64,000 bases of DNA, taken from contig JAFAGA010000055.1 of assembly GCA_023423045.1 (NCBI GenBank), forward strand, positions 1 through 64,000. The letters run 5' to 3'. Positions 26,070-34,717 of this stretch are shown in pieces (the stretch's first letter is position 1; each line of letters begins with the position of its first letter). Under the pieces are notes generated by a model. The model did not search any database. It saw only the letters and a list, made by a program, of their open reading frames with translations, and was not told the DNA's origin. The translations under genes were made by a program, and so were the position numbers. This stretch comes from Bacillota bacterium. GTDB taxonomy: Bacteria > Bacillota > Clostridia > Lachnospirales > Lachnospiraceae.

Positions 26070-26106
26070 AAGGGAGGACTTGGTTAATCCAAGTACCTCC
26101 CTTTTC
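26070..26106 (+). terminator. Rho-independent terminator after the CD3324-like gene
   Basis: AGGGAGG-ACTTGG, loop TTAA, CCAAGT-ACCTCCCT, then TTTT. Only one base is unpaired in the stem. Confidence 0.85.
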
Positions 26107-26802
26107 CGTGGTATAGACTGGTTATAATTAAAGTAGGAATATCTATAGAATAAATATCCTTATATAATGATAATATACAGAGCATTATCCTGTTATATTG
26201 AATTACTGTAATGATGGGGAGGAAAATATTTATGGATGATAGGATGAAACAAAAGCTCAAAGATAAAAATGGAAAACTAATCAACATGGTAATGGAACGC
26301 GCGAAAAGAGATTTTCCTGATGATATAGCGATCATTGGATTAACAGGTTCTTTTAGTACGGATGATTATCATGAAAAAAGCGATCTTGACCTTATTATAA
26401 TTAATAATACGGATCGTGGATGGGGAATATCTTCCTGCTTCATACTTGGGGATGTCGGATACGACATATACTGCACTCCGTGGGAAAATATTGAAGCAAA
26501 GGCTGATCTGGACAATCCGGGCATTTCCAGCCTTGTTGACTTACAGATATTATATTGCGCCAAGCCTGAATATATGGATAAATTTAATGCATACAGACAG
26601 AGAGCGCTGGCTTCCCTGATAAAGCCCATTGGAAGAGAATGTATTACAAGAGCAGAAAAGCACATAGACAGAGCAAAGCAAGAATATGCCAATACACTAT
26701 TAACGGATAATCTTGGTGCGGTAAGGTGCGCTTCCTGTGGAGTTTTGTACAATCTGATCAATGCACTTACTCATTTGAATAATACCTATTTTAGACGTGG
26801 TG

Positions 26803-26807
26803 TTAAG
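26803..26807 (+). repeat. 5-bp target-site duplication, left copy
   Basis: TTAAG directly before the first base of the transposon (TGTTAATGA). The identical right copy is at 30273-30277. Confidence 0.85.
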
Positions 26808-26896
26808 TGTTAATGATTTTCCAGACTGTCGTCCAATTGATCCCTTTGCTTGTCCGATTATTGCTCCTGATGCTGTCATCGAATGTTAGGGATATC

Positions 26897-26915
26897 GGGG
26901 CAGTTTTCCTGCCCC
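26897..26915 (-). terminator. Hairpin after the transposon operon
   Basis: GGGGCAG and CTGCCCC around a 5-base loop, 7 bases beyond the stop of the last transposon gene. The run after it on the minus strand is not U-rich, so termination strength is uncertain. Confidence 0.45.
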
Positions 26916-26921
26916 AGCCTT

Positions 26922-27287
26922 TTACTGTATAGCAAACCGGACTGCAATGGCATCCAATGCAAGTCTCCTGTTGTCGTCATCCAAGTGACACATCAGAGAG
27001 AAGGGTGAAGAAGCCTCATCTCTATAACCGTTGTACAGATTGAAACCCAGGCGGATCAAGGCTTTACATCCGGAGGAAAAATCCACTTCCCGGTTTGACA
27101 GACAGTCCAGGATATGGTGTTCTTTAAAGTTATAAATGGATGCGCGCTTCCGATACATATCCCAGTTGCCAGAGATGACAAAGAATAGTGCCATCCGTTC
27201 CCTGTCGCCTGGTTGGGTACCGTCTTCCCTAAGGAGCTGGTAATACCATTCTTCATGGAATGGAAGGACAAATGTAGGTATGCTCAT
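26922..27287 (-). CDS. Transposon-borne DUF6075-like protein
   Basis: About 121 residues. The start at 27287 has GGGAGG nine bases upstream, while an ATG at 27293 overlaps the ATPase stop. Supporting DUF6075 are FHEEWYYQLL, ALFFVISGNWDMYRKR and LIRLGFNLYNGY, with a closing LALDAIAVRF helix. The family is common in mobile elements of Lachnospiraceae and its function is unknown. As the last gene of the transposon operon it may play the target-selection or accessory role that TnsD/TniQ have elsewhere, although it shares no visible motif with them (inference). Confidence 0.6.
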   Translation of the reverse strand: MSIPTFVLPFHEEWYYQLLREDGTQPGDRERMALFFVISGNWDMYRKRASIYNFKEHHILDCLSNREVDFSSGCKALIRLGFNLYNGYRDEASSPFSLMCHLDDDNRRLALDAIAVRFAIQ

Positions 27288-27289
27288 GG

Positions 27290-28102
27290 TCACATTCCTC
27301 CCTTCAGCATCTCATGGTCAGCTACATATCTTACCATATGCTCATCGATTAGACGCCGGTTCTGCTGTGAAGCATACATTAAGCTCTTTTCGGTGATCCG
27401 GTTGATGCTCCGGGGGATCCCTATGGACTCCTTATGGATTTCATCGAATGCTTTGTCGGTAAAGATATCTTCCCTTCCGGCCGCATAGGTTAGGTGGGAA
27501 CGTATATACCGCTCCGTCTCAGCTCTGTCAAGGTGGGGAAGGACGCAGTTGATGTCAATCCGCTGTCTCACGGCAGCGTAACGCTGGAGCTTCAACTTTT
27601 CCCAGAGCTCGGTCTGACCCACAAGGACCAGCGCCATGGGGCTCATGGAATCAAAGCGGTAGTTCAGCAGGAAACGGAATTCCTCAATCGTTTCCTTTTC
27701 CAGCAGATGTGCTTCATCCAGAATACAGACGACCTTTTTCCTGTGTACGCCCCGGATGATTTCAACTTCCTTCTGGAGCTGGCGTTTGGCATCCCCGCGG
27801 TAAAACCTCGATTCGATGCCGAGCTGGTCAAGCAGCCCCTTGTAGAACCACCGTGGTGTCAGCTTGGAATCGGAAAGGTACAGAAATAGATACTCCTCTT
27901 TCGGAAGAGTCGACACGAAGGAGCGTACCAGCGTGGATTTTCCACAGCCAGCATCGGCCGTGAGTACCGCAAAGAGCTGACGGTCAGCCGCATAGGTCAA
28001 CCTGCCCAGTGCATCGGCAACATACGGGGATTCGTAAAGCTTCCCCGGTGGGAGGTCACGGGTGAATGGCGTGTGTTCCATTTCAAAGAAATGCTTATAC
28101 AT
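27290..28102 (-). CDS. Transposon AAA ATPase (ExeA/TniB/TnsC-like)
   Basis: About 270 residues. The start at 28102 overlaps the integrase stop, behind a G-rich ribosome binding site; the longer frame from 28144 lies inside the integrase. Walker A is LTADAGCGKSTLVR (about 45-58) and Walker B is VVCILDEAHLLEKE. LVLVGQTELWEKL (sensor 1 region) and IPRSINRITEKSL (sensor 2) follow, as in ExeA-like AAA proteins. In Mu/Tn7-type elements such ATPases bind target DNA and activate the integrase. Confidence 0.9.
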   Translation of the reverse strand: MYKHFFEMEHTPFTRDLPPGKLYESPYVADALGRLTYAADRQLFAVLTADAGCGKSTLVRSFVSTLPKEEYLFLYLSDSKLTPRWFYKGLLDQLGIESRFYRGDAKRQLQKEVEIIRGVHRKKVVCILDEAHLLEKETIEEFRFLLNYRFDSMSPMALVLVGQTELWEKLKLQRYAAVRQRIDINCVLPHLDRAETERYIRSHLTYAAGREDIFTDKAFDEIHKESIGIPRSINRITEKSLMYASQQNRRLIDEHMVRYVADHEMLKGGM

Positions 28103-29507
28103 CGCTGCGTCCCCCCTTCCGGTATGCACCAAAGGAAAGGGCATTCGCTTTCATCTGGCGGCTCTCTTCATGACGGTGTTCCAGTCCCTTAAGGAACCGG
28201 GAGGTTTCCGGCTCCCCGGCAAGCATGCAGGCCGGGAGCTCCGGTTTCGGATCACAGAAGCTCCCGATCTTAAGAGGCTTAGCCTTAACCGGCTCCATAC
28301 CCGGATAGGTCACGGTGATGATCTGGGAAGCCATCGGATCGTATGCAATCTCAACGGTTGCCCCGATGAGGGCAGCGCTGACTTCGTACTTAAGACCATT
28401 AAAGCTGATACATGCTCCCTTGTCCACTTCACGCTTTTCATGGTGGAGGAATGCTTTCCCGACTACGGATGCATCCAGGAACACCAACGGTCTGGAATCA
28501 CGGTTCCATTCCTGCCTCGGGCTGATGCCTTCCCTCGGCACAGGGGAACCAAGGCTTTTGTAATATTCAGCGATTCCTTCATGGGGCTTGTTATGGTAGT
28601 ATTCCTCAAGCCAGATATCCCAGTAATGGTTCAGCTGCTCCAATGTCCTTACCTTCTGCGCTTTTATCTCTGCAAGGAAGGAATTTACGAACCGGTTGAA
28701 GACCTCTACACCACCTTTGGACTGTGCGGAATAAGGCCTGGCATGAAGTACTCTGATCCCAAGCGTAGAAAGCGACCGAAGTAGCTGTCTGGATACGTAC
28801 TGTTTTCCATTGTCATGGAATGCCGCCGACATTTTTCCTGTCTTCAGAATGGCACGGCGGTAGCTGTCTTCAATAATCTCAGCCCGCTGGTTGTCATAGA
28901 ATTTCGCATCAAGGACAAACCTCGAATGATTATCAATGATGACAGAAAGATATGTCTGGACCATGGTACCGTTCTTTCCAATAGGAAGCACTGGGCCATA
29001 CTTTATATCTGCTTCCACAAGCATCATGCGGTGGGGCTTACAGAAGCGTTTCGATGAGCTGTTCCTTGCTTCCGTATATTTACGCATCTGCTTTTTACCA
29101 AAACCTGCTTCATAGAGATGCCTCTGCAAGGTAGGTCGTTTCAGGATTCCCGGCGCTACACGTCCTTCCATTTCGAGTATCAGTATGATCTGGGAAACGG
29201 AACGTGTGGGAACCTCCCGTTTTAAATGGATGGCTTCCGATACCAGCTCTTCGAAATTCTCCGGCAGTGACTGTGCACGGCGCATCTGACGGTTCCTGGG
29301 CTTGAGTGCAGGGAAACCACCGGTGTCATAAGCCTTTTCATAGCGGTAAATACTGCGGGTGGATACCTGGTGTATCTGGGCAAGCTGCTCACGCAGAGCC
29401 TGCTTTTTGGCAATATCGATCCCTTCTTCCAGAAGCGGGGTGATGAGGCGGAAGCGGTTCAGGGCTTGTTCCTCCTGCCATTGTTTTGTTTCTGCATTTG
29501 TATTCAT
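28095..29507 (-). CDS. Transposon DDE integrase (Mu/TniA/TnsB-like)
   Basis: 470 residues. An N-terminal HTH (about 30-90, with HQVSTRSIYRYEKAY) and a second HTH region (RSVSQIILILEMEGR) are followed by the rve integrase core: first Asp in MMLVEADIKYGP, second Asp in SAAFHDNGKQY, and Glu in YSAQSKGGVEVFNRF, the DDE triad. A C-terminal beta domain (about 340-440) resembles the Mu transposase C region (ISFNGLKYEVSAALIG). AAAGGAGGTAATC precedes ATG 29507. It carries out strand transfer, with the ATPase encoded next. Confidence 0.92.
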   Translation of the reverse strand: MNTNAETKQWQEEQALNRFRLITPLLEEGIDIAKKQALREQLAQIHQVSTRSIYRYEKAYDTGGFPALKPRNRQMRRAQSLPENFEELVSEAIHLKREVPTRSVSQIILILEMEGRVAPGILKRPTLQRHLYEAGFGKKQMRKYTEARNSSSKRFCKPHRMMLVEADIKYGPVLPIGKNGTMVQTYLSVIIDNHSRFVLDAKFYDNQRAEIIEDSYRRAILKTGKMSAAFHDNGKQYVSRQLLRSLSTLGIRVLHARPYSAQSKGGVEVFNRFVNSFLAEIKAQKVRTLEQLNHYWDIWLEEYYHNKPHEGIAEYYKSLGSPVPREGISPRQEWNRDSRPLVFLDASVVGKAFLHHEKREVDKGACISFNGLKYEVSAALIGATVEIAYDPMASQIITVTYPGMEPVKAKPLKIGSFCDPKPELPACMLAGEPETSRFLKGLEHRHEESRQMKANALSFGAYRKGGRSDV

Positions 29508-29586
29508 GTATGATTACCTCCTTTTGAAGCAATCATACGACAAAGAATCCATGACAACAAAACAAAGTCGGTGCAGGGTGAGAAGT

Positions 29587-30090
29587 TCAGACAGTTGCCA
29601 GATAGCCGCCTGAATTATAGATAAACCGGAGGATGGTTTCAAACCATCTTTCATGGGAACTACGCAATTCTTGGAGCAGTGATACACCGGATTTCAAGAG
29701 TTCCTCAGTAAAATCCAGTATCTGATATCCAATGGATTTCAGATAACCGTCTATCCTCAGAGTATTTGCCATCAGCCAGTGGTGCCATCTCTGGATGGTC
29801 GCCTCACAGGGGTAGTCTTCCGTATCTTCATCTTCACTTATTACAAAACCATCAAGAACGCCGGAAATAACTTCCGCTGAGTAATGCTTGTAAGGTACCA
29901 TGCAGTCAGGAAGCTCCCGGTGCAGCATCCGGCAGTGCGTACATCTGAGACGGTTTATAAGATACCGGAGGCATTCCCCACCTTCTTTTTTCATGATGCG
30001 CAGGCAGGAATCCCTGTATACCAGTGGCTTTCCACAGACAGGACAAAAGGATGAAGCACGGCTCTCAACTAAAAATATTTTCTTCCTCAT
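29587..30090 (-). CDS. Transposon-borne DUF6431-like zinc-finger protein
   Basis: 167 residues, first gene of the transposon operon. CPVCGKP near residue 16 and CTHCRMLHRELP near residue 50 form a four-Cys zinc site. The remainder is helical (STEVI-like YSAEVISGVLDGF, then CEATIQRWHHWL, an HTH-like stretch). DUF6431 proteins commonly accompany this type of integrase in clostridia and resemble the N-terminal part of other transposases. The role is probably DNA binding at the ends or a regulatory one (inference). Confidence 0.75.
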   Translation of the reverse strand: MRKKIFLVESRASSFCPVCGKPLVYRDSCLRIMKKEGGECLRYLINRLRCTHCRMLHRELPDCMVPYKHYSAEVISGVLDGFVISEDEDTEDYPCEATIQRWHHWLMANTLRIDGYLKSIGYQILDFTEELLKSGVSLLQELRSSHERWFETILRFIYNSGGYLATV

Positions 30091-30134
30091 TGTATGTAAC
30101 GCGATATTCTGATATAATAATCATGTTTTTTGGG

Positions 30135-30186
30135 AAGTCCCAGAGTGTACATGATCTCGCGAGGAAGATGTGCTCTGGGACTTTTT
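30135..30186 (+). other. Long hairpin inside the right end of the transposon
   Basis: AAGTCCCAGAG and CTCTGGGACTT, extended by ACAT/ATGT, around a roughly 20-base loop. TTTTT follows on the plus strand, so it could terminate incoming plus-strand transcription. On the minus strand it lies in the leader of the transposon operon. Confidence 0.55.
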
Positions 30187-30272
30187 CCTTTCGTATGTTA
30201 ATGACAGTATACAGGTCAGTCCAGAGACAATCAATAAAATCAGTTTTTTGTTAATTTAAAGGGTCAACAACA

Positions 30273-30277
30273 TTAAG
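30273..30277 (+). repeat. 5-bp target-site duplication, right copy
   Basis: TTAAG directly after the terminal AACA of the element; matches 26803-26807. Confidence 0.85.
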
Positions 30278-30784
30278 AGGTATTTGGAGGAAATAGGCGG
30301 CTATCGGTATCTGCCGGATGGTTTTATTACAAAGTACATGAACATGATCGATTCCAAAACAATGGAGGAAATCCGTAATGCTTCCTATGATTTGCTAAAA
30401 AGTGTGGTCGGGCTATATGAAACTATGCACAAGAATTTTGTTGAACATCCTGTGCCGACTTATGATAATCTTAGGGGAACTTATGAAGAATTATGGTGTA
30501 ACTGCCGTAATAAGGTTTTTAAATGTACAGAAGCAGGAGACAGGTCTTATGCTTATCATGTAGCAATGGGTGCGCAAAACTATCTTGATGAAATGACAGA
30601 AACAAGAGGAACAAAGAAATTTGATTTAATGCAATATTTTGACGCGGATAATCCCATATTATTCAAAGATAAATTCCTAGAGGCTATGGATGAATATCTG
30701 GAAGAATATAATCGGGTAGGAATGAAAGTCGAACATTACGATACCTTCGAACAATTATATAGCCAATATATGAGATCAGAATAA

Positions 30785-30957
30785 TGGCACTGCAAATAAA
30801 TTAGTAGCGCTAATTATTGGCAACAACAATAAGTCAAATCGGAAAGAAGTGGAAGCTGCTCATCATGCGTGATATATTAACCAGACCGAAGCGGTTTGGA
30901 GATCTGCGAAAGAGTTAGAGGGAAGCATGAGGGTTTGATTACAAAAAATATGAATCA
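30785..30957. other. Intergenic region, no gene seen
   Basis: Downstream of the split nucleotidyltransferase. No open frame with a start signal and no RNA gene were recognised. Confidence 0.4.
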
Positions 30958-31044
30958 ATAAGAAAAAGAATGAACCGACCCCCAAAAGTTAGACCAAAAA
31001 TCTAGCGATTGGGGGTCGGTTCAGATTTGTGTTCTTTTTCTTAT
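30958..31044. repeat. Nested palindrome with IS3-type terminal motif
   Basis: Outer perfect 13-bp arms ATAAGAAAAAGAA (30958-30970) and TTCTTTTTCTTAT (31032-31044). Inner perfect 15-bp arms TGAACCGACCCCCAA (30971-30985) and TTGGGGGTCGGTTCA (31009-31023). The centre holds AAAGTTAGACC, the IS3-end core also seen at 2724-2777. No transposase is present. It would fold into a very stable hairpin and may now serve as a terminator. Confidence 0.7.
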
Positions 31045-31179
31045 GGATAAGCCTTCCGATATTATCCAATACGGATTATTCTGTTATCCTTACGTGGCTT
31101 TGCCTTTGGTATGTCACCATTGAGATAACGCATTATGATATGGATTTTTGGCTGCTTCATTAATCTGCCCTTATTGCTT

Positions 31180-31354
31180 TTGGGGTGTTTGTATATTATA
31201 CTCATTTTAGAATGCCGCTGGCAAATAGAATATCTTCACAAGTATTTGGTAAGAAATACAGGATTGAAATAGAAAGAGAAGAAGAATTTTTTGACGATAA
31301 ATTTATCGAGCATACCAGGCGGAAATTGATAGAAGTTATGGACAAAGAATATTG
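31180..31354 (+). pseudogene. Short remnant of a small membrane-associated protein
   Basis: The frame reading GVFVYYTHFRMPLANRISS and ending EHTRRKLIEVMDKEY (stop 31352-31354) has an upstream hydrophobic stretch in another frame (LPLLLLGCLYIILILE). This suggests a frameshifted small membrane protein, or only a 47-codon ORF from ATG 31211. No family recognised. Confidence 0.3.
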
Positions 31355-31432
31355 ACAGTTTTATGATAGAAACATAAGGAAAGCATACCAGCAATTAAAA
31401 AATTACAAGGAAGAGAAGGCGATTGGAGAGAA

Positions 31433-32125
31433 ATGAGTATACAGATAATTGAATGCAAGTATTGTGACTGCAAAGTTTCATATACATCTCGTGCAAATTT
31501 TATAGTATTTTGCCCGGAATGTAAGAGAGAAATATGCTTAGAGTGTGAGTATGGGTATGGACCGGTAACTCCATGTTCAATTTTGCTTGGAGAGGATTCA
31601 ATAGGAACGGTTACGGTAGACAACAAGAATGAATATTTGCTGGAAATAAAGTCAGACGGGAAGCAAATAAAATTAAGAGAAAGCTATTTGGAAGCCTTAC
31701 ATGAGGCGAGCAATATAATGAAAGATATACTAAGGCCAAAGGCGGGAAATAAGGCTTCAGATTTATTTCAAATAAAAAAACAGGGAGGCTCTCTTTGTTT
31801 CTACGGAGACTGGTTCGGAAGGCCAGGAGATAATTTTCATAGAATTAAGCATTATTCTTATCAAGATGATGTATTAGAGATTGTCTTTGATGAGTGGGAG
31901 CGTTTGATTGTTTTTGAACCGTTAGGAATAATCAATACAGAAAAAGAGTTTAGCATTAATCAGTCAAAGATGGTTAAATGGAGTTGGTATTCTTATGGTA
32001 GTTCGCAGAAGGAAATGAATAAAATATCATATGAACTAACGGATGGTAGAGTTCACAAAAATAGCAGATATGGCGAACAGACTTTAGAAAGGAAAGCTCC
32101 CTATTTTTCAGTATTACTTAGTTAA
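31433..32125 (+). CDS. Hypothetical protein with N-terminal zinc-ribbon-like Cys motifs
   Basis: 230 residues, ATG behind TTGGAGAG. Residues 7-40 carry three CxxC-like pairs: CKYCDC, FCPEC and CLEC, in a rubredoxin/zinc-ribbon arrangement. The rest is beta-rich (LCFYGDWFGRPGDNFHRI, LEIVFDEWERLIVFEP, KWSWYSYG) and looks like a ligand-binding or immunity-type domain. No membrane segment. It is single and unassigned. Confidence 0.55.
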   Translation: MSIQIIECKYCDCKVSYTSRANFIVFCPECKREICLECEYGYGPVTPCSILLGEDSIGTVTVDNKNEYLLEIKSDGKQIKLRESYLEALHEASNIMKDILRPKAGNKASDLFQIKKQGGSLCFYGDWFGRPGDNFHRIKHYSYQDDVLEIVFDEWERLIVFEPLGIINTEKEFSINQSKMVKWSWYSYGSSQKEMNKISYELTDGRVHKNSRYGEQTLERKAPYFSVLLS

Positions 32126-32207
32126 GGAATCTCCGAAATTTTTCTTGGGTGCTTTCCTTTGTTGTGCCTCTAGAGGAGATATAAAATTATATGAAAGAGG
32201 TTTTTGG

Positions 32208-33818
32208 ATGTCCGTTTATCAGATTCTGTTAGTGATTTCTATACTGTTTATGATAATTTTATTATTTTTAGTTGCCCTGAAAAGCAGGAAAAAGCAGATT
32301 CACTATGCCGTCATGGCTATAGCGGTCAGCCTGTTGACCTGGAATACTTCAGTATTATTCTATATTACCTTTTCACGGATACCATGGGTGCTGGCTGTCA
32401 GTGAAAAAATGTATTTTATCGGTATTATTTTTGCCTCGCTGGCCATTTTGTTTACCGGTTTAATTTTTGTACATACCAGGATTGAGTTCTCGTGGAAATA
32501 TGCTCTGTTCTTTGTTATGCCGTCTGTTTCCCTTGCCGTCTTATTCACCAACCCTTACCATAACTTTTTTTATAAAACCTTCAGCTTGATCCCATCCGAG
32601 CAGGATTTTGGGTTTTATTTTTCCGTCCATACAGCTTATTCCTATTTATGCATCGGAATTGGTCTTTTTTATCTTCTGCATTTTTCTGTCAAGAATTTTG
32701 GTTTTTTTTCCAGGCAGGCTATGCTTGTTTTTCTTGGTATTTTGATCTCATTAATTGCAGACACGTTCAGCACGTTTCATATCTTTGACTGGTCGGCGGC
32801 TGTGGAAAACATCGTTTTTTCCGTTACTGTTATTCTTTTTATTTTGGCTATCGTGAAATTGGATTTTTTAAATATTGTTCCCATTGCTTTGCATAAGGTT
32901 GTTAATATTATTTCCGATGCGTATGTTGTTTTCAGTGAAGAATATGAAATTGTTGATTTCAATAATGCATTTATAACGAACTGGGACATGGCTTCCAGAA
33001 AAACCGGAATTTGTAAAGTTATCAAACAAGGATGCCCTGATTTTGACGAAGAACAGTTTATTCATAAGGTCAGTACATCGGTCCGGGAACAGACAAAGGT
33101 AAGTATAGAGATGCAGTGTCCGTCCGGCGACGGTACAAGATATTACCAGTCGGAAATAACCCCGGTTATTTTCAAAAGCAATCATGTAGGAACCATCATG
33201 CTCATCAAGGATATTACGGAACATAAAAAGAATCTGGAAGAAGTGATCAGGCTGAATGAAGAATTGCGGAGCCTGGCGATCAAAGACTGGCTGACCCAGG
33301 CCTACAACCGTTATTTCTTTGATGAGCGGCTGGAGCAGGAAATCGACCGGGTTTCGAAGCTGCAAGGAGGGGAAAAGGAAACCATCAAAACCGAAAATAA
33401 TTTGGGATTGATCATGTTTGACATTGATTATTTCAAAATCTATAATGATTTAAACGGGCACCAGGCCGGGGATGAACTTCTCCAAACCCTTGTTAATGTT
33501 GTAAAAGAAATTCTTTTTTCTGCCGACATACTGTGCCGTTACGGCGGAGAAGAATTTGCGGTGATATGCTGCCGGACCACGGCAGAAGGGGTGCGAAACG
33601 CTGCGGAAGAGATCAGAAAATCATTGGAAGAGTATGAATTCAAATACCAGGATACCCAGCCGAACGGCAATCTGACTGTCAGCGTCGGTGTTGCCTATTA
33701 TGCACGGCCCTGTCTCAAAAAAGACGATTTGATCCAGATGGCCGACCAGAATCTTTATCTGGCTAAAAATACCGGAAAAAATAAGGTGGTATTCAGGCAA
33801 TTTGAAAAATCCTATTGA
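32208..33818 (+). CDS. Membrane diguanylate cyclase with 7TM sensor and PAS domain
   Basis: About 536 residues. ATG 32208 is eight bases after GAAAGAGG; the open frame extends further up without a ribosome site. Seven to eight membrane segments (residues 1-225) match the histidine-kinase-type N-terminal 7TM module. A PAS-like domain (about 240-345: VNIISDAYVVFSEEYEIVDF) follows, and then GGDEF (about 360-536). The catalytic motif is RYGGEEFAVI, and DIDYFKIYNDLNGHQAGD binds metal and substrate. The product-inhibition RxxD site is replaced by FSAD, so feedback by c-di-GMP is probably absent. Its 3' end overlaps the MerR promoter. Confidence 0.88.
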   Translation: MSVYQILLVISILFMIILLFLVALKSRKKQIHYAVMAIAVSLLTWNTSVLFYITFSRIPWVLAVSEKMYFIGIIFASLAILFTGLIFVHTRIEFSWKYALFFVMPSVSLAVLFTNPYHNFFYKTFSLIPSEQDFGFYFSVHTAYSYLCIGIGLFYLLHFSVKNFGFFSRQAMLVFLGILISLIADTFSTFHIFDWSAAVENIVFSVTVILFILAIVKLDFLNIVPIALHKVVNIISDAYVVFSEEYEIVDFNNAFITNWDMASRKTGICKVIKQGCPDFDEEQFIHKVSTSVREQTKVSIEMQCPSGDGTRYYQSEITPVIFKSNHVGTIMLIKDITEHKKNLEEVIRLNEELRSLAIKDWLTQAYNRYFFDERLEQEIDRVSKLQGGEKETIKTENNLGLIMFDIDYFKIYNDLNGHQAGDELLQTLVNVVKEILFSADILCRYGGEEFAVICCRTTAEGVRNAAEEIRKSLEEYEFKYQDTQPNGNLTVSVGVAYYARPCLKKDDLIQMADQNLYLAKNTGKNKVVFRQFEKSY

Positions 33819-33845
33819 CTCTCACACTGTGTTATAGTCTAAAAT
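33815..33845 (+). promoter_or_regulatory. MerR-type promoter with 19-bp spacer
   Basis: TTGACT (33815-33820) and TAAAAT (33840-33845) are separated by 19 bp, the overlong spacing that MerR activators correct. The spacer holds a GACTnTnACACnGTGTnAnAGTC dyad. It overlaps the stop codon of the cyclase and precedes the MerR gene, so autogenous activation is likely. Confidence 0.7.
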
Positions 33846-33886
33846 GAAGATGAGCTCAAAAACCACATATATGTGAGGAATAAAAA

Positions 33887-34705
33887 ATGCTGAAAATAGG
33901 TGATTTTTCAAAACTATCAAGGATTAGTATACGGATGCTGCGGCACTATGATGAACTCGGCCTGTTGATGCCAAAAACCATTGATGATTTTACCGGCTAC
34001 CGCTATTATGCGGAGGATCAGCTTCCGGTGGCAGGTCGGATTGCGTCCTTAAAGGATATGGGCTTCGGCCTTTCCGCTATCAAAGAAATCCTCAAAAACT
34101 ATGATAATCCGCAGGTGTTGGCAGAACTTCTGGCAGTGAAGCAAGCAGAGGTACAGGCCGATGCGGAAGAAGCCAGCCGCCGCTTACTCCTCCTTGATAC
34201 AGCCATCAAACGGCTGAGAAAGGACGAAACTGCAATGAATTATAATGTAACTTTAAAGATTTTACCGGAGCGTTATGTCGCCAGTGTGCGAAAAACTATT
34301 CCGTCCTATGAGCAGGAGGGGATGCTGTGGGGAATCCTGATGCAGGAAACCGCACCTCTAAAAATGCAGGATGGCGATCCCTGCTATGCCTTAGCTATTT
34401 TTCACGACAGCGAATACAAGGAGTCCGATGTAGATGTGGAGGTTCAGAAATCCGTGAGGGGCAAATATTCGAATACCGCAAATGTGGTGTTTAGAACCCA
34501 ACCGGCAGTAGAGATTGCCTCCGCTACCTACAAGGGCAGCTATGAAGAGATGACGCAAGTCAACGAGGCGGTAGCAAAGTGGGTGCAGGACAACGGTTAT
34601 AATTTTGCCGGACCGGCCTTCAATATTTACCATGTAAGCCCTCACGAAACACAAAACCCCGATGAATATGTTACCGAGGTATGTTATCCTGTCAAAAAGA
34701 AATAA
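33887..34705 (+). CDS. MerR-family regulator with GyrI-like effector domain
   Basis: 272 residues. The N-terminal MerR winged helix (1-70) has IGDFSKLSRISIRMLRHYDE and TGYRYYAEDQL. A coiled coil (about 75-115) is followed by a GyrI/AraC-effector-type domain (about 120-272) with YNVTLKILPERYVASVRKTI and a C-terminal EVCYPVKKK. This is the BmrR/BltR layout, which binds hydrophobic cations and activates efflux. No efflux gene lies directly downstream, so the target may be distant. A strong terminator follows. Confidence 0.88.
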   Translation: MLKIGDFSKLSRISIRMLRHYDELGLLMPKTIDDFTGYRYYAEDQLPVAGRIASLKDMGFGLSAIKEILKNYDNPQVLAELLAVKQAEVQADAEEASRRLLLLDTAIKRLRKDETAMNYNVTLKILPERYVASVRKTIPSYEQEGMLWGILMQETAPLKMQDGDPCYALAIFHDSEYKESDVDVEVQKSVRGKYSNTANVVFRTQPAVEIASATYKGSYEEMTQVNEAVAKWVQDNGYNFAGPAFNIYHVSPHETQNPDEYVTEVCYPVKKK

Positions 34706-34717
34706 TGTGCCTATAAA

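Larger units (their letters stand above)
26808..30272 (-). mobile_element. Tn7/Tn552-like transposon with DDE integrase and AAA ATPase
   Basis: A 3465-bp element bounded by TGTT...AACA ends and a 5-bp TTAAG duplication. All four genes point left: DUF6431-like, integrase, ATPase and DUF6075-like. The pair of Mu/Tn552-type transposase with an ExeA/TniB/TnsC-like ATPase and a 5-bp duplication is established for the Tn552/Tn5053/Tn7 group. CTGTC(A/G)TC-like motifs occur twice near the left end (26826 and 26873) and inverted near the right end (30201-30207), candidate transposase sites. All four genes are intact, so the element may be active. Confidence 0.85.
26232..30784 (+). pseudogene. Nucleotidyltransferase-domain gene split by a transposon
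   Basis: Codons 1-192 (26232-26807) and the last 168 codons (30278-30784) join exactly in frame if the transposon and one TTAAG copy are removed, giving a 360-residue protein. The N-terminal half has the polymerase-beta-type nucleotidyltransferase motif LTGSFSTDDYHEKSDLDLII (GS, then D-x-D), as in aminoglycoside adenylyltransferases and relatives. The C-terminal half is helical (RYLEEIGGYRYLPDGF). ATG 26232 follows GGGGAGGA. In the present state the upstream part ends with one foreign Cys codon and a stop (26811-26813). Resistance activity is not established. Confidence 0.85.

Noticed and set aside
27494..28784. Plus-strand open frames of 131-240 codons across the transposon
   Set aside because: They oppose the integrase and ATPase genes, whose catalytic motifs are clear.
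26808..30272. Classical IS3 or IS21 element
   Set aside because: The ATPase/integrase pair could suggest IS21, but the 5-bp duplication, TGTT ends, DUF6431-like gene and integrase architecture fit the Tn552/Tn7-like group better.
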